DNA from: Brachionus rotundiformis
Taxonomy: Eukaryota; Rotifera; Eurotatoria; Ploima; Brachionidae
Assembly: GCA_016802295.1 (NCBI GenBank)
Contig: JAESIW010000200.1
Coordinates: 4,956,336 to 5,020,335 of the forward strand
Reading direction: 5' to 3'
Length of the DNA: 64,000 bases
The stretch's first letter is position 1. Each line of letters begins with the position of its first letter. This document shows, piece by piece, positions 9,713 through 20,808 of the stretch. A model generated the notes under the pieces. It did no database searches. It was given only the letters and a program-made list of their open reading frames with translations, and had not been told where the DNA came from. The position numbers were made by a program, and so were the translations under genes.

Positions 9713-10887
9713 AGCTTCAAAACAACAATTGTAACAAAAAATAAATTATAAAAAAATCTCTTTTCTTAATTATCAAAAAAAGAGAGAAGAACAAACTTGT
9801 TTAAAAGTAAAAGAGTCAATCTTAAGTCTTTCAAAAGACAAGTTATTTCATTTGCTTTACCTGTATCTAGTTAAAGCTTCTTTTTGATTAAAAAAAAAGA
9901 TAATTAAATAAAATAAAGTGAAAAAAAATAGTATTAAAATATATAACTACAGGTTATACATGTTTAAATATTTGTTGTTCAGGAAAAAAAAGAGAAATTA
10001 GATAGTAGCACACAATGGACTTGGTTTTTCCATATAACTTGATTAAAAAATTTACTTATATTCTTTTAACAGTCTGACAATTAAAAGAGTAGCCCTGCCC
10101 TAACATATCGATTTGAAACTGTAAATATTCATTATAGATTGGACATGATTCTTGACTAATTAGTCCTTCATGCCAAGCTCTATAAAAAAATTTAGAAATG
10201 TCTTAACAGGCCCCTTTCTATTAAAAGATTTTTTTGAAAAAGTTTGACAGTAGTGCGTCTAAGTTTTCTAAATACCGATTGCCATTAGACAAATATGTTT
10301 TTTCTCTCAAGAAAATTATATATTATGTAAATAATAGGATCAAGTAATTACCAAGACAACTTGCCATACTAATAGGTAATCTTGAAACTCATATTAATAA
10401 GATGAAGATGATCTTTCATGTAAGATCACAAAAATCATTCGATCAAAACCCTTTTAGTTTTATAAAAAAATTTTAACTTCTGAAGGAATATATGGCTCAT
10501 TAAATGATGATGTTGCTCAAATATTTCCAAAGATTTCTCCTTTATTTATATCTGTATTAAATTCTTTACCATCTTAAATTAGTATTTGTTTTGAACAGCT
10601 CTTTGAACTTATTAATTTTAAAAAAGGCCAAAAAAAAAGCAAAAAGGCCTACTCAGTTTTGGTTCCAAAGCTAAAAGGATTATAATTTGAAAAAATGCAT
10701 TGAAATTCAAGTTTGAAAAACAATACTTGATGAAAGTATGCTAGAATATTTAAAAAAATATATAATATTAATTTTATTTTATTTGTATAATAAATTGAAA
10801 CTTAAGAAGCAACGAATTTCTTTTGACACTAAATAAATAAAAATCTAATATTTTACTAAAATATATAATTGCTATTCATTTAATTAA
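9713..10887. other. Intergenic stretch with an unidentified coding-like remnant
   Basis: No complete gene. Minus-strand remnants that look like decayed or spliced coding sequence lie at 10056-10350 and are listed separately. Confidence 0.5.
10056..10350 (-). other. Unidentified minus-strand coding-like fragments
   Basis: Reading 10184 down to the TAA at 10058-10056 gives an open run starting YRAWHEGLISQESCPIYN and continuing through LQFQIDMLGQGYSFNC. About 70 bp upstream, another open run reads REKTYLSNGNRYLENLDALL. The composition is more protein-like than the AT noise around it, and a TATAG acceptor precedes AWHEG. I do not recognise the family; a transposase remnant or a broken gene are both possible. 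Confidence 0.25.
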
Positions 10888-11561
<674 letters not shown>

Positions 11562-11788
11562 CTAAGATTTTTTTTTTCTAAATTATTTTAATCAAAATAA
11601 TAAATATGAAAATAAATTTGGAAAGATGTTTACAGATATTTGAAAATATTAAAATCAAATACACTAATAAACTAATTTTTACTTTAACATACATTTAATA
11701 ATAATATATCCTTGATTTTTAAGATAAAATAACATAAAGTATCTTTTTTTAACATAAAAAATTAAAATTTAAAAGATAAGAAAAAATT

Positions 11789-11861
11789 CGCCCGATAAGG
11801 GGCTCGAACCCTTGGCCTTGAGATTAAAAGTCTCACGCTCTACCGACTGAGCTAACCGGGC
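11789..11861 (-). tRNA. tRNA-Lys(TTT), copy 1
   Basis: 73 nt including discriminator G. The acceptor stem GCCCGGT pairs with ATCGGGC, the D arm is AGCTCAGTCGGTAGAGC, the anticodon loop CTTTTAA carries anticodon TTT, and the T arm has GGTTCGAGCC (A and B box consensus present). There is no intron. A run of T follows the 3' end, as expected for pol III termination. Identical to the copy at 12562-12634. Confidence 0.97.
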
Positions 11862-12134
11862 CTGCAGATAACAGTTATTTTATTAAAAATTAAAGATTAA
11901 CCAATATTGGTTCTTTTCGTATTGCATTTTGTTCATTTAGATCTTATTTGGAAGCATTTTTTTGTTAATTTTTTCAATCTATTCACCAAAAAATGGTTTT
12001 TCATAATAAAAAATTCAAACTATCGATTTAAAAAAAATTTATAAATGATTGAAGTTTTGCATATATTTGGAATTATTCTAAAAAATTTGTTTGATGACCT
12101 GAAAACTTCATTACTTAACAGAACTAAACTTTAA

Positions 12135-12205
12135 TTAAGATTTATATCAATTTATTTATACTATAAGATATTAAAAAAATAATAATAAAAACATTATTTA
12201 CAAAT
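12135..12205. repeat. Direct repeat unit near the tRNA-Lys pair, copy 1
   Basis: This segment, with core TTATACTATAAGATAT then AT-rich sequence up to ACATTATTTACAAATTC, is repeated imperfectly at 12471-12541. The second copy directly abuts the downstream tRNA-Lys gene. The repeat may mark the unit that was duplicated. Confidence 0.5.
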
Positions 12206-12470
12206 TCAAATAGTTATGATTGCAAAAATTCCTTTAGTTTCTGAAGGTTTTTAATTTAGAATCAAACTAAGGACTTGGTTAATTTTTCCTATCTTAAACC
12301 ACTTTTGACATCAAATTTTTATCTTTAATATAAAAATTCTATTTATCCTCTATTCCTGAAAGTTTATCAAGTAGAGAAAAATTTATTTTACTTAAAAATC
12401 CCCAACTTTATTGATACTGTTTTCAGAAATCAAATGAAAATACTTTAAGTTATTTATCTTTTTAGATGAA

Positions 12471-12541
12471 ATTTAAATTTATATAAATATATTTATACTA
12501 TAAGATATAGAAAAAACTATTAATAAAAATATTATTTAAGA
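12471..12541. repeat. Direct repeat unit near the tRNA-Lys pair, copy 2
   Basis: Imperfect second copy of the 12135-12205 segment, sharing the TTTATACTATAAGATAT core and the following AT-rich tract. It lies immediately beside the second tRNA-Lys gene. Confidence 0.5.
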
Positions 12542-12561
12542 ATTCATTCACTGAAAAAATT

Positions 12562-12634
12562 CGCCCGATAAGGGGCTCGAACCCTTGGCCTTGAGATTAA
12601 AAGTCTCACGCTCTACCGACTGAGCTAACCGGGC
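12562..12634 (-). tRNA. tRNA-Lys(TTT), copy 2
   Basis: Same 73-nt sequence as the copy at 11789-11861, including acceptor stem, anticodon TTT, discriminator G and a following T-run terminator. Same strand, roughly 770 bp apart. Flanks differ on the 5' side, so this is a local duplication that has kept the gene identical. Confidence 0.97.
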
Positions 12635-12897
12635 CTGGTCTATTCTTTCTATTAAACATAACAAATTTTATCATTCATAGCATAAAAACTTTTTCTTATA
12701 AAATTTATTTTAAAAACACATGTCTTATTTCTTAAAAACTGATATTTAGCAATGTTTTTTTATATTAAAATAAATGTGTGCATAAAGTAATTTATTTATC
12801 ACATGACACATGATTATTTTCCAAAAAATTAGAATAAATTAAAATTTTAAAAGAAGAAAGTTTTTTCTCAAATATAATTATAAAGTTGATTTTTCTA

Positions 12898-14310
12898 ATG
12901 GATTTGATAGACTACGAAAATGATGTCTACAACTACGATAGATGTTTTTTTTTTAGTTTACTAGATTCGACAAAATTTCACTCAAAATTTAAATTTATAC
13001 AAGATAAACAAGGCCTGATAGTGTGTCCACTAGAAGTGTTGTTTCAGTCCAAAGATCCGTCAAACCACGATGACTTGATAGAACGGCACCTTTTTCTTCC
13101 ATCACCTTATTTAAAAAATCAATTCATACCAATTTCGGAGCCTTTAATTATTACGCCAAGCTACTACTTGTCATTGACCGATTCCGATCCACCTAGTATT
13201 TTTATTTATCTAAATGGCCTCAAAGTGTGCCAGTATTTGAAACTTTTGAGCATTCAGGAAGGCTTCAATGACCAAAATGAGATATACAAAATTTTAGTTG
13301 TAAATAAAGAGATAAATCTAAAAATGGAAATAGAGTCTAAAATAGATCGGCGCCATTCTACGCTTCCTGGTCATGATAAAGGCATTCTAAAGGTCTCATC
13401 TATAAACGATGTGTGCACATTTGGTCAATGCATTGATTTTATGCACAACACTGTCAGTCTTGTCAATGAGTATTCGAACACCACTGGAATGGCTAGAATA
13501 TGCAAAAAGTGCATTGGTGATGATTATTTGGAAGAAATAGATCTATTCAAGAAAACCTATATCATCCTTGGCAGTCATTTTGACGAATGTGTTCTAAATA
13601 TACAAAAGATATTTAATAAGTATGCGCTTAAATTTTTTAAGTCATTTGAATTGGAGCTTAAATTCAAGTCCAAGTTGAATGATTTGTCAAGTTTTCAGCA
13701 AATAGATCTGATTATTTTAGTCTCATGTGAAGTAGCAATAGTTGGGTGTCTATTTGGTAAAATTTGGCCATGCATTGTCAGACTAAATGCTGAACAAGAT
13801 TCTGATTTGTGGAAAAAAATCAATAGCCTACGTTTGAGACTGGGTCTTGATGAGTATGGAAAGAGTAATAAATGGATTAGCCTATGCAAACAATTTTTTC
13901 AAATAGATAAAGAATATTTTCAGATAGATTTTAAATCGGTGTTAAAAGAAATAAAGAAAATGGCCTTTTTGAATAATCCATTCGAAAGACAACTCTGCTT
14001 ACGTATTAGCATAGATTTGCTTGGAAATGAAATGACAATGCTCAGCTTAAAGAATGATAAAAGCAATTTTGTTCTAACAAGCGAAATTTTGATACCTTTG
14101 TTGGCATTTATTTTGTTACTTACGGAGATAAAATGTTTTAAGTCAGTTGTTTATTTTATAGATATGTTTAATTTTAGTTCTCAGGCTAAAGACTCTGGTA
14201 TACTGGAACAATTTAATTTTCATAAATCGTACTCGGTCACCTATTTAGATGAGTTAAATTATTTTATGAGCACTTTTAAGGCAGCTTTGAATATGATTGA
14301 GAATTTCTGA
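12898..14310 (+). CDS. Varp-like VPS9-domain protein lacking ankyrin repeats
   Basis: Single-exon gene, 470 residues from the ATG at 12898. The C-terminal region matches the VPS9 domain of ANKRD27/Varp as I recall it: after SEILIPLLAFILLLTEI comes YFIDMFNFSSQAKDS and then LNYFMSTFKAALNMIENF, corresponding to the Varp segments around KTEI, F-FSSLAKDE and YCLTSFEAAIEYI. VPS9 domains exchange nucleotide on Rab5/Rab21 GTPases at early endosomes. The N-terminal 350 residues resemble the poorly conserved leader of Varp. Vertebrate Varp continues into two ankyrin arrays that bind Rab32/38 and VAMP7; here the frame stops at the end of VPS9, and no ankyrin exon is visible downstream before 15123. Between FSSQAKDS and the last helix there is a short insertion relative to the human protein. 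Confidence 0.72.
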   Translation: MDLIDYENDVYNYDRCFFFSLLDSTKFHSKFKFIQDKQGLIVCPLEVLFQSKDPSNHDDLIERHLFLPSPYLKNQFIPISEPLIITPSYYLSLTDSDPPSIFIYLNGLKVCQYLKLLSIQEGFNDQNEIYKILVVNKEINLKMEIESKIDRRHSTLPGHDKGILKVSSINDVCTFGQCIDFMHNTVSLVNEYSNTTGMARICKKCIGDDYLEEIDLFKKTYIILGSHFDECVLNIQKIFNKYALKFFKSFELELKFKSKLNDLSSFQQIDLIILVSCEVAIVGCLFGKIWPCIVRLNAEQDSDLWKKINSLRLRLGLDEYGKSNKWISLCKQFFQIDKEYFQIDFKSVLKEIKKMAFLNNPFERQLCLRISIDLLGNEMTMLSLKNDKSNFVLTSEILIPLLAFILLLTEIKCFKSVVYFIDMFNFSSQAKDSGILEQFNFHKSYSVTYLDELNYFMSTFKAALNMIENF

Positions 14311-15122
14311 ATTTTAATTTTTTCATTATAAAATTTTTTAATAATCTCATTTTAGAATTGTTTGTTAAAAGTTTTAAAAGTGTCTTAAAATAGTTTAAAT
14401 CTAAGACTAAAAGCATTTTTGATTTTGTTTGTAAATTATTATTTTTTTATTTAAAATTTGATAATTAAATTTTCTTTTTTATTTAAATTTAAATACGGCA
14501 AAAATTTGGTATTAAATAAAAAATATATAATTTTTACTCCCTTTCTATTCTATTCTTTTAAAATAAAATCAAAAATACACATTTGTCAGCTAAAATTTTG
14601 AGAAAAATTTATTCTTTTTTACTTGATCAAATCAACACTAATAAAAATAATTCAAACCATTCTATTCAATAAATTGTTAAAGGCTTAGATTACATATTTT
14701 AGATTCAAAATAGATATTTGATTTTTTAATATAAGTTTCTGAAAATGAATTTAAACAGGAAAACAATAATTTAAAATTGATCCTAATGTTTTTGGCCTGT
14801 CTCTTAATAGATAGATATTTTTTTATATTGAGTCTTGATTTACGCTCTTTTAGATTGACCATTGGACCAAATTTAAGTTTTGAGTATAGCGTGAAGAATT
14901 TAACTTTTTCCACATAGTTTTAATTTAATATGTATAAATTCATTTTCATTTATGGTTATATTTTGTCTCAATAATTATAAATATATGTTACTTGGTCATA
15001 TTCAATAAAAGTCCCTAATGTCTAAAAGGGGACAAAGGATGCGCTCTTCTGTAGAAAACAATGGTCGATAACCAAAAATTTAATAAAAATTTATTAAATC
15101 AAGAGATTATTCTAAAAAAAAA
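14311..15122. other. Gene-free AT-rich stretch
   Basis: Lies between the ends of the convergent Varp-like and NSUN2 genes. A minus-strand open frame near 14677-14913 has no ATG in a good position and lysine/serine-rich AT-driven composition; I do not call it. Confidence 0.55.
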
Positions 15123-17626
15123 TTATTCATTCATGGACTCATCTTGTTTTTCTTCTTCCAAATCATTAGAATTACCATTTTCGTTTTCGGCTGCTTTTTT
15201 CTGCAATTCTTTCAGTTTCTCTTGATATTGAGCGTTTGTTTTTAGACTCTTTTCTGAATTCATTCGATCTTCTTCTTTGATCTTTCTGGCCATTTCGTCT
15301 ATGATGGCTTTGTCAACACTCAAAATGGTTAGAAAAAAGTTTCGTGTTGGTACATTGATTAGAGGACGAATGGTTGCCTTGCCTAACCAAGCAATGAAAG
15401 AAATATTCAATTCATCAGCTAAACTAGCGCTGGGCTTTTCTGGTTTTGTAGTCAGAACAAAACTTCCATATAGTCCATTACACTGGTGTTTAATTTGTTC
15501 TTGCACATCATCGGACAATTCGCTCAATGCTGGCATCGACTCACTCAATATTTTAACCAAGTCGGATCTCTCTTTGAGTCGAACCAACCGTTTGGTAAAA
15601 TAGTCGATCACTATGTCAATACCTTCTTGAAGTACTCTAAGTTCACATGCATTCTGGCCTTTTATCTCTGCTCTTGAAAAGATTGGTACACCCATATTGA
15701 TAAATTTAATTCGATCACCATTACTCTCGCTCATTTGACGTATTTCTTTGGAGACAAAATAAACATTTTTTATATTTTCGCCTTTTTTATTCCGGGTCAA
15801 CAATTGATCCAAGGGGAAATCATCCCGAATACCAAAAAAACTCCTTTATAAAAAATATTAAAAAATTTAATCCAAGATCTTTGTGAAATACATCAGAAAA
15901 AATCGATTTCAATTGAAATGGTTAACAATTTGTACCATAAATCCAACATGGTCAAACTGAAAAAGTCTTTTGAGCACTTTTACATATTAGTAGAAATTTT
16001 TTTTGAATATAAAAAAAGTAATTATGACATTTTACTTTTTATCTTTTCGTACTGTATTACACAAAACTTTTAAGTTTAAAATTTTTCTCTTTTTTACTTG
16101 ACTTTGGGCCAATCTTCTTGCAAAAATTGACTTGATGACTCCATAAACTGAAATGGATTTTCTTCATAAACATGCTTTAGCTTTTTTGCCGGTGGAGCTT
16201 TCATTGTTCGACTGGCATCAGCCTCTGGTGGATTGACCTCAGTTTCAGTTTCGTTGGTTTTGGTCAAAAAATCTTTGTCAACGTCTATTTGCTTGATTAG
16301 TGGCAATTTTCGTATGACAGTGATAAAAAAGCCGCCTGTGTCTTGATGATGCGGTAATACTCGGATACACCTGTCTAAATTTAGTTCTTTGGCCACGGAC
16401 TCCTCTGGCGGAAACATGTGTGGTCTTAACAAATGAGAATATTGTTTGTGATTCTCAATTTCTTGGTAATTATTAAAAATTTCTCCTTTCTTGCCCATTA
16501 TATTCCACTTTAAAAGTCCATTAACTGTTTTAAGACCAGGTAGCTTGTCCCTGGCATCAACTAACTCAATTTCACCTTTAAATTTTTCCAGCAAATTGTG
16601 AACTACTGATTCATTCTCTACCGGGTTAAGTGAGCAAGTGCTGTAAACCATTAGACCGCCTGGTTTTAAAAGTTCAACTGCTCGCTTGGCTATCCGGAAT
16701 TGTATTCCATGTAAATTACAAGCATGGGCAAAATTCCATTTAGTCCAAACATCTACATTTTTACGGAATGTTCCATCACCTGAACAAGGCACATCGGCCA
16801 ATATCCTGTCATACATAACACTTTTGTTAGCATTTTCGTCCAAATCGACCCTGAAATTTGGCAAAGAACTTGAATCATGATTTATAATCATAAAATTGGG
16901 ACTTTCAAGTCTTTTCAGCTGATGCATTAGTAAATAGCATCGTTTGTTTTCCAAATCGTTGGCTACAACTAATCCACTAGGGACTGAATTAGACTGGTCT
17001 TGATGCAGTAACTCGATCAATTGGGCTGTTTTGGAACCCGGCGCAGCGCACATGTCCAAAACTTTGTGCTCAGATTTCACATCTAATAACAATGGTGGTA
17101 TCATGCTGACTGCTTCTTGGCGACTTAGATTTCCATTTTCGGTCTGATTTATTAAAAATTGCTTAAACTCGGCAAAGTGCTTATTTTTGCGGACATCTTG
17201 ACGAGACAAATTAACCTGCCAAGCTAGTTCATTTGGGTACCAGGAAAGACATTTGTAAATTTGGCTTGTATTTTCTTCACCAAGTTGATTGATAATTAGA
17301 GAAGCTCCTTTTTTAGCGGCAGCTTCCAGAACTTCTTCTTTATTTTCAGTGGTAATTTCATCCAAATAATTAAAATGTTTTTCCTTAATAATTCTCAAAG
17401 TTTCTCTAGCATAACTTTTATAAGATGTAATGCGAAATGTAAGTGGCAATGGCTGCTTTAATGTGTCTAAAAACTGATCGAATTCTGATTCAGGCATTAA
17501 GTTCAATTGTTTATAATAAAGCTCAAACATTTGGTTCTGTTTTATGATGGTGTCATAAGACTCGTGTTTTTTGCCAGAATCACCTTGTTCGGTGTTTTTG
17601 TTCCTTCGATTTCGTGATCGGCCCAT
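15123..17626 (-). CDS. NSUN2: tRNA (cytosine-5)-methyltransferase NSUN2
   Basis: Two exons, 17626-16098 and 15840-15123, with a 257-nt intron (GTAAAA...GGAG); 748 residues against 767 in human. RNA m5C methyltransferase acting mainly on tRNAs in the nucleus and nucleolus. Visible motifs: AdoMet loop VLDMCAAPGSKTAQL, motif IV ILADVPCSGDGTF with the release cysteine, and motif VI VYSTCSLNPVENESV with the catalytic cysteine. The NPFQFMESS region runs across the junction into KVNFFGIRDDFPLDQLLTR, which fits the human order ending in NLLTRT; this decided the splice phase. The C-terminal domain includes VYFVSKEIR and FIAWLGKATIRPLI, then an acidic tail. All catalytic parts are intact. Confidence 0.95.
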
Positions 17627-18013
17627 TTGAATACTTTCTTATTCTTTTTCTTTAAAATAAATTTTTTGAATTTTCTCTATTATTCAGCACATGGTTTTAG
17701 AAATAAATTAGTAAATTTTAGCTAAATTGAAATAAAGTTAAATTTATTTTGTTAAAAGTCGGATTCGAATTTTTATCAAAAACATTGTTTCTATGGTCAA
17801 ATTGAGCCAAAATATCTACTTTATGGTTAAAATTATTGCACTGCTTTTCCATGTGTTTATTTAACATATTCTCATCATTATTTAGTAATATTATTAATTT
17901 AAAACTATTTTTTTAATAAAAATATTTTATTATTAATGCCTGTTTAAATATATTTAAAATTGTCTAAAATGATTAATAATTATATAAATAAAATAAATTG
18001 AGATTAATTTCTG

Positions 18014-18924
18014 TTATAATTCTTTATAATTACTAAACTGCTTGACAAGCTGACTAATTTTGCTGTTTGGATCATTACTCAAATCATAGATATTAGATTT
18101 GTATTCAAATTTGAAGTTTTTTTCATTTTTGTCAATTATTTTATCCATTAACCTGATGCCAATTTCCGATTTGACCAGAGCTACTCTACACGGCAAATTA
18201 TCCAAATGAGACGAACGACTTGGATGATGTTGGCATGAAAAATCCTTCCTTATTAACTCTTGATCCTCAAACAAATAATACAAACGTCCATTTGTAGTGT
18301 TGTGAAATAAATTGGCCGGATGGAATTTAAATGACCAGTGCGATGAGTTTATTTGATTGAGCTGTATTAAGTCGTTCTTTTCGTCCAACAATGTTATCAC
18401 AAATGGTAGGTCATCACAACGCAAGTAGTTTCTCTCAACACCACAATAAGATATGAACGCAAACTTATCTGCAAAGCGGTTCGAATTGTTCTTTCTGAGT
18501 TTTCGGAAAAAAAATTCCAGAAAATTTTTCTCTAAAATTAAAAATACTAATTTAGATAAACATCAATTTGATATTTAAATCCTACCTTTGTAGCATGATG
18601 TAAAATTTTTGATCTTTGTATCATCTAAAAAGAGCTATGAAATTTTAATTAGAATTAAAAACAAATTATTCATAATTATCTACTTGGCCCTGATGGTCTA
18701 AAAAGTAAAAGTATTCGCGTATCTTGCGATTTTCTGTGTATTGACCCTGCACATATTCTGAATCAGTTGGTTTAGATTGACTGGTTAATTGTGACAAAGC
18801 TCGATTGTTAAATAAACCAACTTAAATTTTTACAATTAGACAGATAAAATTCTGCAAATTATTTACCAAAAGAGTTCATTAAGAGAACTTTAGGTTGTTT
18901 TGATTTAACTAATACTCTAAACAT
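18014..18924 (-). CDS. C8orf82: UPF0598 (C8orf82-like) protein, copy 1
   Basis: Four exons, 18924-18867, 18820-18684, 18634-18586 and 18531-18014, introns of 46, 49 and 54 nt; 253 residues. The joined frame gives the family hallmarks: EYVQGQYTENRKIREYFYFL, then DHQGQLFLDDTKIKNFTSC, FISYCGVERNYLRCDDLP, and GRLYYLF. The human homologue carries YVQGQ, REYFYYVDHQGQLFLDD and CGRERNFLRCEDRP in the same order. The first 30 residues are basic and lack acids, suggesting mitochondrial import. Biochemical function is unknown. A paralogue with the same exon structure lies next door on the same strand. Confidence 0.88.
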
Positions 18925-19413
18925 TCTAGATAAAGAATTATTTTATTATAGATTTAATTAAAAAATTTAATTTAAACAAATATTTGTTTTGAAATTTGAA
19001 TTTTCATATTATTACCAAAATAAAAATAACTTTTTGAATAAAATAAGTCTTTAAGAAATAATAAATTCGATTAATTCTGTATATTTAATGTATAATCTCA
19101 GTTTTTTTTTGATGAAAGTAGAATATTTTTTAAAAAGATAATCTACCCATATTTTTAGAATCTAATTTTATTATTTTCATTAACTAAATTATTAAATCAT
19201 GATTAAAAATCAAATGATTGTGACTAAAACTAGTTCATCTTTTACAAAAAAAAATCTATTAAAGATAATTATTTATTTTTTAAATAGTTAATAAAATTAT
19301 TTATAAATTAATAATAAAATAAGCCAAGTTAAGGGCTTAAAATGAAAAACTTCAAAAATAAATTGTAATAAAAATTTATCAAAAATTTCAATTAAAGATT
19401 AAATTTAGTTAAA

Positions 19414-20728
19414 TTAATTTGGCTTTTTTGGATATACTTCTCGACCATACATGCTAAATTTTCCCAAAAGTTCGAATACGTTTGGACATAAATTAATATT
19501 TGTTAGATCAAATTCTTTTGTTCTATAAACAAATTTATAAAGTGGTTCTTCGGCAAGTTTTTCGTCTTTTTCTACGATTACTTTGGTCTTTTTCATCAAA
19601 CGAATGGCCAACTGAGGCTTCACCAATGCTATCCGGCATGGCAATTTGTCTAAATGAGTCATTCGTTTCGGATCATCATGCTCACATTTCAACTTTCTTT
19701 CGGAATAAATTAGCTCCTTGTCCTCGAATAGATAATACAAACGTTCATTTCGTGGATTATGACAAAGTCTTTTTGGATCAAAATGAAATGACCAATGTGC
19801 TGAGTTAATTTGATTTAAATGAAGCAAATCATTTTTCTCATCTAAATAAGTTATAACAAACGGAAGATCATTGCATCGTAGATAGTTTCGCTCACTTCCC
19901 GAAAGTGATACATAAGGAAATTCGCTTCTATATCTTTCTTTGGTGTTTACTCGTAGATTTTCAAAAAAATACTGCAAAAAGCGTTGCTCTTATATGAAAA
20001 AATTGATATTAAGTATCTATCATAGGATATTGATTACCTTTGTAGCAAGAGGCAAATGTTTTATGTCTTGTATCGTCCAAGAAGAGCTTTTGATCAAAAA
20101 AATTATGTCTTTTTTTAAAAGGTAAATAAAATTTAAAATAAAAAAAAATTAATAAGATTAGATTTTAAACACAAAAAATAATTTTATTAGTAATAATAGA
20201 TTTATCTGATAGTTTTTTTTAAAATTTACAAAATTTAAATTACATCTAGAGTTAAAAAAATAAGCAGATAAATTATTTTATTTTTATCTATTTATTCCAG
20301 ATTACATATGAAGAGATTATTTTTTAGAAAATTATTTTTTTTTATATATTAGAAATATAAGATTAATTTGAAATAAAAAAAATTAAAATTTAATTATTGA
20401 ATTACTTGACCATGTTGATCCAAATAGTAGAAATATTCTTTAACATTTAATTCTTCTACATATTGTCCTTGGACATAGTCAACAAAGTGTCCTTTAAAAT
20501 AAAAAATAGAATTGATTTTTTTGTTAATTAATTTTTCAACAAACTAAATTTAGATACATTATTTTTCAAATTTTCGGACACAAAGTTCACTTTGATAATT
20601 CTAGCTAAATTTTATTCATTATAAAAAGTAGTTTTTAATTTAGTAATTTATTTTTTTGTAAAAAAAATACCAGCATTTTTATTTACTGATTTACTGAATA
20701 GTGCTGATTTTATGTAAAATTTGAACAT
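19414..20728 (-). CDS. C8orf82: UPF0598 (C8orf82-like) protein, copy 2
   Basis: Four exons, 20728-20671, 20491-20406, 20086-20038 and 19988-19414; introns 179, 319 and 49 nt; 255 residues. Hallmarks: DYVQGQYVEELNVKEYFYYL, DQHGQLFLDDTRHKTFASC, VSLSGSERNYLRCNDLP and ERLYYLF. Exon 1 is exactly 58 nt and exon 3 exactly 49 nt, as in copy 1, with the same phases, so the genes are tandem duplicates. Copy 2 has longer introns and a longer basic/acidic C-terminal insertion. The N-terminus (MFKFYIKSALFSKSVNK) again looks like a mitochondrial presequence. Function unknown. Confidence 0.87.
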
Positions 20729-20808
20729 TTTATCTAAACATAAAAACACAATAGAAATTAAAGAATATTTATTTAGTTTGTAATCACGTTTTTGATTTTC
20801 GAACGTGT

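Noticed and set aside
12886..12897. A start four codons upstream of the Varp-like gene
   Set aside because: The codon at 12886 is TTG; the first ATG in frame is at 12898.
14677..14913. A 78-codon minus-strand frame
   Set aside because: It starts at GTG; the nearest ATG opens a different short frame, and the composition is what AT-rich DNA gives by chance.
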